Assembly: GCA_024280535.1 (NCBI GenBank)
Contig: JAJRPY010000026.1
Span: forward strand, 1 to 5,227
DNA from: Gammaproteobacteria bacterium
GTDB taxonomy: Bacteria > Pseudomonadota > Gammaproteobacteria > PS1 > Pseudothioglobaceae
Direction of reading: 5' to 3'
Length of the DNA stretch: 5,227 nt
The first letter of the stretch is position 1. Every line of letters begins with the position of its first letter. The notes under the pieces were generated by a model, which saw nothing but the letters and a program-made list of their open reading frames with translations, did not search any database and was not told where the DNA came from. Shown here one piece after another: positions 1 to 5,227 of this stretch. The translations under genes were made by a program, and so were the position numbers.

Positions 1-15
1 ACTAATCAGTAGTAA

Positions 16-25
16 TGATAACGCC
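16..25 (+). repeat. Left copy of a 10-bp direct repeat
   Basis: TGATAACGCC occurs here and again at 271-280, in the same orientation, on either side of the small ORF at 40-264. The identity stops sharply at both ends of the 10-mer. I see no terminal inverted repeats just inside the copies, so a target-site duplication is only one possible reading and chance is another. Confidence 0.35.
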
Positions 26-39
26 CTGAAGGTTACTAT

Positions 40-264
40 GTGGCTATGCTTAATCAAATAAGTGACGAGGATAAGCGAATATCAACCCCTAAGGGGTTAT
101 TGCAGGCTAGGACGGAAAGGATACGAGAAGAAAACCAAACAAAAAGAGCTGGATTTTACTCCAGCTCAATGTTTTGGTTTTTGATTGGTATCCTGCTAGG
201 TATCCCATTATGCTTTCTCACAAGAGGAGTATCAAGGATACAAGGCAGTATCAATATCAAATAA
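40..264 (+). CDS. Small orphan single-pass membrane protein (hypothetical)
   Basis: I do not recognise this 74-residue protein. The chosen start is GTG at 40, because GAAGG at 28-32 lies 7 nt upstream; an ATG at 46 is the alternative but would be 13 nt from that site. Residues 1-37 are polar and rich in Lys, Arg and Glu, residues 44-60 form one hydrophobic helix (MFWFLIGILLGIPLCFL), and a short basic tail follows, so a membrane protein with its N-terminus in the cytoplasm is predicted. There is no signal peptidase site or known motif. Codon use is odd: its seven Arg codons are AGG (3), AGA (2) and CGA (2), and it has four ATA codons, whereas glyQ next door has 14 Arg codons with no AGA or AGG and no ATA. 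A terminator-like hairpin lies inside it. It could be a transferred gene, a remnant, or a chance ORF over a terminator. Confidence 0.4.
   Translation: MAMLNQISDEDKRISTPKGLLQARTERIREENQTKRAGFYSSSMFWFLIGILLGIPLCFLTRGVSRIQGSINIK
130..182 (-). terminator. Nested hairpin resembling an intrinsic terminator, best on the minus strand
   Basis: GAGCTGGA at 146-153 pairs perfectly with TCCAGCTC at 160-167 around a 6-nt loop. On the minus strand this 8-bp stem is followed at once by TTTTTGTTTGGTTTT (complement of 145-131), the textbook form of a Rho-independent terminator. On the plus strand the T-rich run (GTTTTGGTTTTT, 171-182) begins a few bases after the stem, so it may work both ways, less well on plus. 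An outer A/T-rich stem (about 130-139 with 173-182) can also pair. It lies inside the small ORF at 40-264. No minus-strand gene ends here in the window, so the transcript it would stop is unknown; a plus-strand gene ending left of the window is another candidate user. Confidence 0.4.
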
Positions 265-270
265 TCCGTT

Positions 271-280
271 TGATAACGCC
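271..280 (+). repeat. Right copy of a 10-bp direct repeat
   Basis: Second exact copy of TGATAACGCC, seven bases after the stop codon of the small ORF; the first copy is at 16-25. The spacing between copy starts is 255 bp. Confidence 0.35.
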
Positions 281-313
281 AACTTGCTCTAGCATAGTAT
301 TGCACTGGTTTTT

Positions 314-337
314 ACATAAGAATGTTCTGGCTTATGT
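314..337. promoter_or_regulatory. 24-bp inverted repeat upstream of glyQ, possible operator
   Basis: ACATAAG at 314-320 and CTTATGT at 331-337 are exact reverse complements separated by 10 bp (AATGTTCTGG). A 7-bp arm with about one helical turn between arms is typical of a site for a dimeric DNA-binding regulator. The left arm overlaps a -35-like TTTACA (311-316) and the right arm abuts a -10-like TCTAAT (337-342), though their 20-bp spacing is too long for a good promoter. The stem is AT-rich and no T-run follows directly, so it is a poor terminator. No regulator is visible in the window. Confidence 0.35.
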
Positions 338-354
338 CTAATTTGCGGTAAAAT
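325..354 (+). promoter_or_regulatory. Candidate promoter of the glyQ gene block
   Basis: TAAAAT at 349-354 matches the -10 consensus at five of six positions and lies 36 bp before the glyQ start. The matching -35 position (TTCTGG, 325-330, 18-bp spacer) is poor. A second -10-like hexamer, TGTAAT, lies at 358-363. A promoter is expected somewhere in this 126-bp spacer because it is the largest gap in the window, but the exact hexamers are uncertain. The leader would be about 20-30 nt. Confidence 0.3.
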
Positions 355-390
355 TTTTGTAATTTTTGGACTTATTTCAGCTGCCTTATT

Positions 391-1290
391 ATGTCAATTT
401 CAACACTAGATGCAACCGCCTCTTTTCAAAATTTAATCTTAAAATTGCAAACTTTTTGGGCATCAAAAGGTTGCACATTATTGCATCCCTTTGATATGGA
501 AATGGGTGCTGGCACTTTTCACCCAGCAACGTTTTTGCGTGCTATTGGCCCTGAGCCTTGGAATGCGGCTTACGTACAACCCTCTCGGCGCCCAACGGAT
601 GGTCGCTATGGTGACAATCCAAACCGCCTGCAACATTACTATCAATTTCAAGTAATCCTCAAGCCCTCGCCTAAAAATATCCAAGACTTATACTTAGAAT
701 CTTTAACCGACATTGGCATCGATTTAACCAAGCACGACGTTCGCTTTGTTGAAGATAATTGGGAATCGCCAACTTTAGGCGCTTGGGGATTGGGTTGGGA
801 AATTTGGCTGAACGGCATGGAAGTGTCACAATTTACCTATTTTCAGCAAGTCGGTGGCTTGGCTTGTCAACCGGTGGCAGGCGAGTTGACTTACGGTCTT
901 GAGCGGTTAGCCATGTATCTCCAAGGGGTTGATTCTGTGTTTGATTTGGTTTGGACTAAAGGCATTAGTTATGGCGATGTTTTCCATCAAAATGAAGTGG
1001 AGCAATCAACCTACAATTTTGAAATTGCCGATACTGCTGTCTTGTTTAAACAATTCGATGAAGCCGAGGCTATGAATCAACAATTGATCACACAAGCCCT
1101 GCCCTATCCTGCTTACGAGCAAGTGATTAAAGCCTCTCACTTATTTAATTTGCTTGATGCACGCCATGCCATTAGTGTGACTGATCGGGCGCGTTTTATC
1201 CGTCGAGTGCGCGCTATGAGTCAGCAAGTAGCGCAAACTTACTATAATTCTCGTCAGGCATTGGGGTTTCCTATGCTCAAAGGCAGTTAA
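391..1290 (+). CDS. glyQ: Glycyl-tRNA synthetase alpha subunit
   Basis: This cytoplasmic class II synthetase subunit activates glycine with ATP and, with the beta subunit GlyS, charges tRNA-Gly in the bacterial alpha2-beta2 enzyme. The 299 residues are close to the usual length of about 300. Family blocks are intact: [14 protein letters not shown] (32-45), the motif 2 region with [12 protein letters not shown] (63-74) and HYYQFQV (82-88), [20 protein letters not shown] (118-137), the motif 3 block [13 protein letters not shown] (167-179), and [14 protein letters not shown] (198-211). The loop before YGDVFHQ is about four residues shorter than in E. coli GlyQ. ATG 391 is chosen because the N-terminus then aligns with the family and a stop codon lies at 349-351 in frame; no clear Shine-Dalgarno site precedes it. 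The usual downstream partner glyS is absent here and must be elsewhere. Confidence 0.97.
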   Translation: MSISTLDATASFQNLILKLQTFWASKGCTLLHPFDMEMGAGTFHPATFLRAIGPEPWNAAYVQPSRRPTDGRYGDNPNRLQHYYQFQVILKPSPKNIQDLYLESLTDIGIDLTKHDVRFVEDNWESPTLGAWGLGWEIWLNGMEVSQFTYFQQVGGLACQPVAGELTYGLERLAMYLQGVDSVFDLVWTKGISYGDVFHQNEVEQSTYNFEIADTAVLFKQFDEAEAMNQQLITQALPYPAYEQVIKASHLFNLLDARHAISVTDRARFIRRVRAMSQQVAQTYYNSRQALGFPMLKGS

Positions 1291-1296
1291 ATTCAC

Positions 1297-1869
1297 ATGC
1301 AGATTTTTTCTAAACTTTACCAACAATCACTGGATTGGGCGCAAAGTCGATTTGCCGTTTATTGGCTGGCGCTGATTAGTTTTTTAGAATCCAGTGTTTT
1401 GCCCTACCCACCACCTGATGTTTTATTAGCCCCAATGGTCTTAAAACAAACTAATAAGGCTTATTATTTTGCCTTGATAGCCACCCTGTTTTCTGTATTG
1501 GGCGGATTGGCAGGCTACTTACTCGGGGATATTTTGCTCAATTTTTTGCTCAACTACGAACTCATCAAGCCCGCATCCATTACTCTGGTCAAAGATTTTT
1601 TTGATCAATACGGCATTTGGCTGGTCGGCATTGCCGCATTTAGCCCCATTCCTTACAAACTCACCACCATTAGTGCTGGCAGTGTCGCCATGCCACTATT
1701 GCCCTTTATTGCTATTTCATTATTGGCTCGGGGTGCTCGCTATTATTTGCTTGCCAAATTGGTCAAAGTTTACGGTGACAGTTGTGACCGATGGCTACAA
1801 AAATATATGGATCGTTTGGGCTATGGATTGATTGTATTGGTTATTTTAGGAGTGTGGTATGTGGATTAA
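1297..1869 (+). CDS. yqaA: DedA/SNARE-associated family membrane protein, YqaA type
   Basis: A 190-residue inner-membrane protein of the YqaA branch (COG1238) of the DedA/VTT superfamily. Some members of this superfamily are implicated in lipid-carrier movement across the membrane and in envelope homeostasis; the substrate of the YqaA branch is not established. Visible family blocks are ESSVLPYPPPDVLLAPM (31-47) with the acidic residue and proline-rich re-entrant region, the glycine-rich GGLAGYLLG (69-77), FSPIPYKLTTISAG (115-128), and ARGARYY (144-150) carrying conserved arginines. Hydrophobic stretches lie near 18-36, 57-86, 106-118, 131-152 and 173-188. The start is 6 bp after the glyQ stop; an AAAGG 13 nt upstream is a weak ribosome site, so coupling to glyQ translation is likely. 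The 3' end overlaps the next gene by 11 bp. I recall yqaA-like genes preceding nlpD in other gammaproteobacteria, which fits this pair. Confidence 0.9.
   Translation: MQIFSKLYQQSLDWAQSRFAVYWLALISFLESSVLPYPPPDVLLAPMVLKQTNKAYYFALIATLFSVLGGLAGYLLGDILLNFLLNYELIKPASITLVKDFFDQYGIWLVGIAAFSPIPYKLTTISAGSVAMPLLPFIAISLLARGARYYLLAKLVKVYGDSCDRWLQKYMDRLGYGLIVLVILGVWYVD
1848..1852 (+). promoter_or_regulatory. Strong Shine-Dalgarno site of the NlpD-like gene
   Basis: AGGAG lies 6 nt before the ATG at 1859, inside the end of the preceding DedA gene. It is the clearest ribosome binding site in the window and fixes the start of the overlapping lipoprotein gene; most other starts here have none or a weak one. 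Confidence 0.75.
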
Positions 1870-2365
1870 ATTATTCAGTGTTATGGCTTTATTATCTCTT
1901 GCTGGCTGCTATTCTCAAGCGCCCAAGTCGGTTATCGTGGTTGAAAAATCTTCTCATTTAGAAAATATCACTCCTCAGCATCTTGATAAGCCCAGCAAAA
2001 TTAAGAAAAAAATCAAAAAAATCACCTCAAGCTGGGCAATGCCGATTAATAGTAAGGTCAGCAAACCCTATTCTAAACAACACCCAGGCATCACTTTCCG
2101 CTCACACCAAGGGCAAAAAATTCATGCTATTCGTGATGGGAAAATTATCTACATTGGTGATAAAATAAAGAGTTTTGGACAGATGATTATTATTCGCCAC
2201 CCATTTGGATTTAATAGCACTTATACTCAAATCCAATCATCGAAAGTGGCTGTAGGGGATTCGGTCGATAAAGGTCAAGTCATTGCCCGCACAAGCAAAC
2301 GGGCTTTTTACTTAGAAATGCGCAAATTTGAGCAAACTATTAATCCGCTCAAATATTTAAAATAA
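1859..2365 (+). CDS. NlpD-like lipoprotein with degenerate LytM (peptidase M23) domain
   Basis: A 168-residue predicted lipoprotein. Residues 1-16 are a short signal sequence ending in the lipobox LAGC, with Cys17 as the lipidation site; Tyr at +2 suggests sorting to the outer membrane. A linker follows with a lysine-rich patch (44-54), then a LytM/M23 fold from about 59 to the end (WAMPINSKVSKPYS, DGKIIYIGD, FGQMIIIRH, VAVGDSVDKGQVIA, INPLKYL). The zinc site is mostly lost: in HxGxD the His stays (75) but Asp becomes Thr79, the His of the YxH block becomes Gln124, and the final HxH is replaced by Ala149-Phe-Tyr151. It is therefore probably not a hydrolase but an amidase activator, as NlpD and EnvC are for AmiC and AmiA/AmiB in cell separation. 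Unlike E. coli NlpD it has no LysM domain and is less than half as long. It follows a yqaA-type gene, but rpoS does not come next. Exact orthology to nlpD is likely, not proven. Confidence 0.85.
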   Translation: MWIKLFSVMALLSLAGCYSQAPKSVIVVEKSSHLENITPQHLDKPSKIKKKIKKITSSWAMPINSKVSKPYSKQHPGITFRSHQGQKIHAIRDGKIIYIGDKIKSFGQMIIIRHPFGFNSTYTQIQSSKVAVGDSVDKGQVIARTSKRAFYLEMRKFEQTINPLKYLK

Positions 2366-2379
2366 ACACTAAAACACTA
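2364..2379 (+). repeat. Two tandem copies of an 8-bp unit before the mscS-type gene
   Basis: AAACACTA is repeated twice without a gap. It begins in the stop codon of the lipoprotein gene and fills most of the 17-bp spacer ahead of the channel gene. No Shine-Dalgarno-like purine run lies in this spacer, so the repeat occupies the place where one is normally found. Confidence 0.6.
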
Positions 2380-2382
2380 ATT

Positions 2383-3420
2383 ATGAATGAATTTTTACAC
2401 AATATGACCGCCTATCAGGTCGCCGGCATTTATTTAATCATCGCCCTCGTTGCCTATACGATTTTGAGCCTTTTCTTAAAGCAGCTCGCTAAGCATGCGG
2501 GTCGCACCAAAAGCCAACTAGATGACTATTTAATTAACGCTATTGCTGCTCCTTCAAAGGCATTAATCTGGTTTGGCTGGCTGTTTTTCTCCATCAGTGC
2601 ATTCAAAGCCGACATCACTGCACTGAGTACAGTTATCAAATATATCAATATCACCCCAGTCTTTATTGTTACTTGGGGCGTTATTCGCATTATCTCCGCC
2701 GTTGAGGCTTATCTAATTGAAAAAGACAATAGCGTTAGCGACGACTCCGTTCGACTACTCTCAAGATTAATCAAAATGCTACTGGTGATTGCTATTTTAT
2801 TAGGCATTGCCCAATTCCTAGGGTTTTCAATTTCCAGCCTGCTCACCTTTGGTGGTGTTGGTGGTGTTGTGATGGGATTTGCTGCCAAAGATATGCTTTC
2901 TAATATTTTTGGTGGGTTGATGATTCAAATGGATAAACCTTTTTCTACTGGAGATTGGATTCGCTCCAGTCAATTTGAAGGCACCGTGGAAAAAATTGGC
3001 TGGCGTATGACACGCATTCGCACCTTTAGCAAAAATCCTGTCTATATTCCTAACTCAATTTTTGCCTCCATCCCGATTGAAACCCCTTCACGTATGACTA
3101 ATCGTCGTATTAAAGAAGTTATTGGATTGCGTTATAATGATATTAAACAAATTCCCGCCATTGTCACCGAAGTAGAAAATCTACTGAAAAAACATAAAGA
3201 GATTGACCAGTCTCAACCATTACGCGTTTATTTTAATTATTTTAACGCATCATCGCTTGATTTTAATATCTACGCCTTTACCTATACCACCAGCAAAGAC
3301 GACTACCAAAAAATCAAGCAAGCAGTACTGCTATCAGTCGCTGAGATTATTGAGCAGCATGGAGCAGAAATTGCCTACCCAACTCAAACATTACACGTTC
3401 AACAAGATACTGAATGTTGA
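2383..3420 (+). CDS. Mechanosensitive ion channel, MscS family (YnaI-like)
   Basis: A 345-residue inner-membrane channel expected to open under membrane tension and release solutes during hypo-osmotic shock. It has about five membrane segments (near 12-33, 56-74, 89-110, 126-145 and 150-178), more than the three of E. coli MscS and matching YnaI, which has a similar length. The pore helix is the Gly/Ala-rich [16 protein letters not shown] (155-170) followed by [17 protein letters not shown]. The beta domain has GDWIRS (190-195), [17 protein letters not shown] (199-215) and VYIPNSIF (220-227), then PSRMTNRRI (235-243) and a C-terminal alpha/beta part ending in AYPTQTLHV. These blocks closely resemble the YnaI sequence as I recall it. 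ATG 2383 opens 17 bp after the lipoprotein gene with no visible ribosome site; ATG 2404 is a less likely alternative. Paralogue-level naming needs a tree. Confidence 0.93.
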   Translation: MNEFLHNMTAYQVAGIYLIIALVAYTILSLFLKQLAKHAGRTKSQLDDYLINAIAAPSKALIWFGWLFFSISAFKADITALSTVIKYINITPVFIVTWGVIRIISAVEAYLIEKDNSVSDDSVRLLSRLIKMLLVIAILLGIAQFLGFSISSLLTFGGVGGVVMGFAAKDMLSNIFGGLMIQMDKPFSTGDWIRSSQFEGTVEKIGWRMTRIRTFSKNPVYIPNSIFASIPIETPSRMTNRRIKEVIGLRYNDIKQIPAIVTEVENLLKKHKEIDQSQPLRVYFNYFNASSLDFNIYAFTYTTSKDDYQKIKQAVLLSVAEIIEQHGAEIAYPTQTLHVQQDTEC

Positions 3421-3431
3421 CGGCTGATTTA

Positions 3432-4754
3432 ATGATGAATAAATTACACATCCGCACGTTTGGCTGTCAAATGAATGAGTACGACTCCGATCAAATGATT
3501 AATCTACTCAAGCATTCTCACAATTTAAACCCAACGGACAAGCCAGAAGAGGCCGATATATTGCTACTTAACACTTGCTCAATTCGTGAAAAAGCGCAAG
3601 AAAAGTTATTCCACCAATTGGGTCGTTGGCGCAAACTTAAGCAAAAAAATCCAACACTTATTATTGCCGTTGGTGGCTGTGTTGCCTCCCAAGAAGGCGA
3701 GCTTATTCTTAAACGTGCACCTTACGTTGATATTATTTTCGGCCCGCAAACCTTACACCGTCTGCCTGCTATGATCAACCAAGTGCTAGGTGATAAAAAA
3801 ACCAGCATTGATATTTCTTTCCCTGAAATTGAAAAATTTGATCACCTACCCGAACCCAAATCCAATGGCGTTAGCGCTTTTGTCTCTATTATGGAAGGTT
3901 GCAGCAAATATTGTACGTTTTGCGTGGTGCCTTATACGCGTGGCGAAGAGGTTTCACGTCCCTTTAATGATGTCATCAAAGAGGTGGAATTATTAGCTGC
4001 CCAAGGGGTTCGCGAGGTTAATTTACTCGGGCAAAATGTCAATGCTTATCAAGGATTGATGGATGATGGCACTACATCCGATTTGGCATTACTGATTAAT
4101 ATCGTTGCCCAAATACCTGGTATCGATCGCATTCGCTACACTACCTCACATCCTGTCGAATTTTCAGACAGTTTAATTCAAGCCTACGCAGAAGTACCCG
4201 AGCTGGTATCACACCTACACTTGCCCATCCAAAGCGGTTCTGACAAAATATTAGGGCTGATGAAGCGTGGACATATGGCCATTGAGTACAAATCTAAAAT
4301 TCGCCAATTACGCCAAATTCGCCCAGATATTTCCATCTCTAGCGATTTTATCATTGGCTTTCCGGGGGAAAATAAGCAAGATTTTGAAGACACTATGCGG
4401 CTTATTCATGAGATTGGCTTTGATAAATCCTTTAGCTTTATTTATTCCAAACGCCCTGGTACGCCAGCCTCTAGCTACCCTGATGATGTCAGCCTAGCCG
4501 TCAAAAAGGACCGACTAAAGCAAGTTCAGTGTGCCATTGACGATACCACCGAAGCCATTTCAAACGCCATGATTGGCAGCATCCAAAAAGTATTGGTCGA
4601 AAACAAAGCCAGAAAAGACGACAACTTATTTGGACGCACAGAAAATATGCGCAATACACATTTCAAAGGTGATGAGTCGCTCATTGGACAGATTGTTGAT
4701 GTGAAAATTACTGCTGCACGTGGCAATTCATTAATCGGTGAATTATGCATCTAA
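3432..4754 (+). CDS. miaB: tRNA-2-methylthio-N6-isopentenyladenosine synthase (tRNA methylthiotransferase)
   Basis: A cytoplasmic radical-SAM enzyme that converts i6A37 to ms2i6A37 in tRNAs reading UNN codons, after MiaA adds the isopentenyl group. From ATG 3432 the protein has 440 residues. The UPF0004 domain carries auxiliary-cluster cysteines Cys12 ([12 protein letters not shown]), Cys49 (NTCSIREKA) and Cys83 ([10 protein letters not shown]). The radical-SAM CxxxCxxC is Cys157, Cys161, Cys164 ([22 protein letters not shown]). A TRAM domain for tRNA binding fills about 380-439. These six positions equal the E. coli MiaB numbering as I recall it, which is why I prefer 3432 to the in-frame ATG at 3414; the latter would overlap the channel gene by 7 bp and add six residues. 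ATG 3435 is also possible. No strong ribosome site is visible, so coupling to the gene ending 11 bp upstream is likely. The 3' end overlaps ybeZ by 10 bp. Confidence 0.97.
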   Translation: MMNKLHIRTFGCQMNEYDSDQMINLLKHSHNLNPTDKPEEADILLLNTCSIREKAQEKLFHQLGRWRKLKQKNPTLIIAVGGCVASQEGELILKRAPYVDIIFGPQTLHRLPAMINQVLGDKKTSIDISFPEIEKFDHLPEPKSNGVSAFVSIMEGCSKYCTFCVVPYTRGEEVSRPFNDVIKEVELLAAQGVREVNLLGQNVNAYQGLMDDGTTSDLALLINIVAQIPGIDRIRYTTSHPVEFSDSLIQAYAEVPELVSHLHLPIQSGSDKILGLMKRGHMAIEYKSKIRQLRQIRPDISISSDFIIGFPGENKQDFEDTMRLIHEIGFDKSFSFIYSKRPGTPASSYPDDVSLAVKKDRLKQVQCAIDDTTEAISNAMIGSIQKVLVENKARKDDNLFGRTENMRNTHFKGDESLIGQIVDVKITAARGNSLIGELCI

Positions 4755-5227
4755 GCCTTGAAACCGACAATTCTGAACAATTAGCCAGCGTTTGTGGCTC
4801 TTTTGATCGAAACCTAGAAACCATTGCCAAAAGTCTAGATGTAGAGATTAACAACAAAGGGGCAGAATTTGTTATTCGTGGCAACAATCAACACTTAGCC
4901 GCGCGCATCCTTAAAGACTTAAGTCTTCTTGCCCAATCTCAATCTATCAGCGCCAGTGATGTTTCCATAAGCATCAAAACTTACACCCAAAATGACTTAC
5001 CCAATGAGTCCATCAACATCAAAACCAAGCGCAAATTTATCCCCGTACGCTCTGTTAATCAGCAACTCTACGTCAAAGCAATTAAAGCGCAAGATTGCAC
5101 GTTTGGCATTGGCCCTGCTGGTACTGGCAAAACCTATCTGGCAGTTGCCCGCGCTGTAGAGGCACTAGAAAGATCCGATGTGCGTCGTATTGTATTGGTG
5201 CGACCTGCGGTTGAAGCGGGTGAAAAA
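4745..5227 (+). CDS. ybeZ: PhoH-like ATPase YbeZ, 5' part (runs off the window)
   Basis: Only the first 161 codons are present; the frame is open to the last base. The protein is a PhoH-family P-loop ATPase, in proteobacteria encoded beside and physically linked to the endoribonuclease YbeY, with roles in RNA and ribosome maturation. Residues about 20-75 form the N-terminal small-domain region. The PhoH block starts near [20 protein letters not shown] (94-113), followed by [20 protein letters not shown] (120-139), whose GPAGTGKT (123-130) is the Walker A motif with Lys129, and then [14 protein letters not shown] (148-161), the conserved block after the P-loop. Walker B lies beyond the edge. 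ATG 4745 overlaps the miaB end by 10 bp; GGTGA at 4737-4741 is a ribosome-like site but only 3 nt away. The miaB-ybeZ pair matches E. coli, where ybeY, ybeX and lnt follow. Confidence 0.93.
   Translation, partial: MHLSLETDNSEQLASVCGSFDRNLETIAKSLDVEINNKGAEFVIRGNNQHLAARILKDLSLLAQSQSISASDVSISIKTYTQNDLPNESINIKTKRKFIPVRSVNQQLYVKAIKAQDCTFGIGPAGTGKTYLAVARAVEALERSDVRRIVLVRPAVEAGEK

Noticed and set aside
10..21. Four consecutive stop codons in one frame (TAG TAA TGA TAA).
   Set aside because: Striking by eye but common enough in AT-rich DNA; the other two frames are stopped separately and nothing links this to a function.
2..61. An open frame from 2 to a stop at 59-61, possibly the tail of an upstream gene, with an internal 7-codon ATG reading at 38.
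   Set aside because: Only 19 codons are visible and the residues match no family I know. As a leader peptide it has no glycine codons that would suit attenuation of glyQ.
265..390. A T-box or other riboswitch controlling glyQ.
   Set aside because: The spacer is only 126 bp, with no T-box consensus and no terminator/antiterminator pair; T-boxes are also mainly a Firmicutes feature.
478..684. Minus-strand ORFs inside glyQ and miaB (for example 478-684, 4184-4393, 4526-4750).
   Set aside because: They lie opposite strongly conserved coding sequence, show no recognisable domain or ribosome site, and look like shadows of the plus-strand genes.
2851..2868. Tandem GGTGGTGTT repeat.
   Set aside because: It encodes the Gly-rich GGVGGV of the MscS pore helix, which is conserved at protein level, so it needs no other explanation.
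3414..3431. Upstream ATG at 3414 as the miaB start.
   Set aside because: It would add six residues before the family N-terminus and shift the cluster cysteines from 12/49/83/157/161/164; the start at 3432 matches the family better.
1..5227. tRNA genes, CRISPR arrays, IS elements or phage genes.
   Set aside because: I found no T-loop-like GTTCRA context with cloverleaf pairing, no regularly spaced repeats, and no transposase or integrase coding sequence on either strand.

Overview
The window looks like chromosomal core DNA of a gammaproteobacterium with a fairly AT-rich genome. The evidence is the alpha-subunit type of glycyl-tRNA synthetase, a YqaA-type DedA protein next to a NlpD-like lipoprotein, a YnaI-like MscS channel, and the order miaB then ybeZ (PhoH-like), which is the order in E. 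coli. A free-living or symbiotic sulfur-oxidiser-like lineage with a compact genome would fit, but that is inference; no marker in the window fixes the genus.

Layout. Positions 1-390 are the only accessory-looking part: a 74-codon orphan ORF for a small one-helix membrane protein, whose codon use differs from its neighbours. It contains a terminator-like hairpin and sits between two copies of a 10-bp direct repeat. After it comes a 126-bp spacer with a 24-bp inverted repeat, the probable control region for the block that follows.

From 391 to the right edge, six genes lie head to tail on the + strand: glyQ, yqaA-like dedA, nlpD-like lipoprotein gene, mscS-family channel gene, miaB and the 5' part of ybeZ/phoH. 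Gaps are 6, 17 and 11 bp and two junctions overlap by 11 and 10 bp. I see no terminator between them, so one long transcript is possible, though internal promoters cannot be excluded.

Functionally the block mixes translation (GlyQ charging tRNA-Gly; MiaB modifying A37 of tRNAs that read UNN codons; YbeZ, an RNA-linked ATPase usually paired with the RNase YbeY) with envelope functions (DedA membrane protein, a degenerate LytM lipoprotein probably regulating cell-wall amidases, and a mechanosensitive channel). Two neighbours that might be expected are missing: glyS after glyQ, and rpoS after the NlpD-like gene. I found no convincing new defence or mobile system. The points most worth a second look are the orphan ORF with its hairpin and repeats, and the NlpD-like protein that lacks LysM and most zinc ligands.
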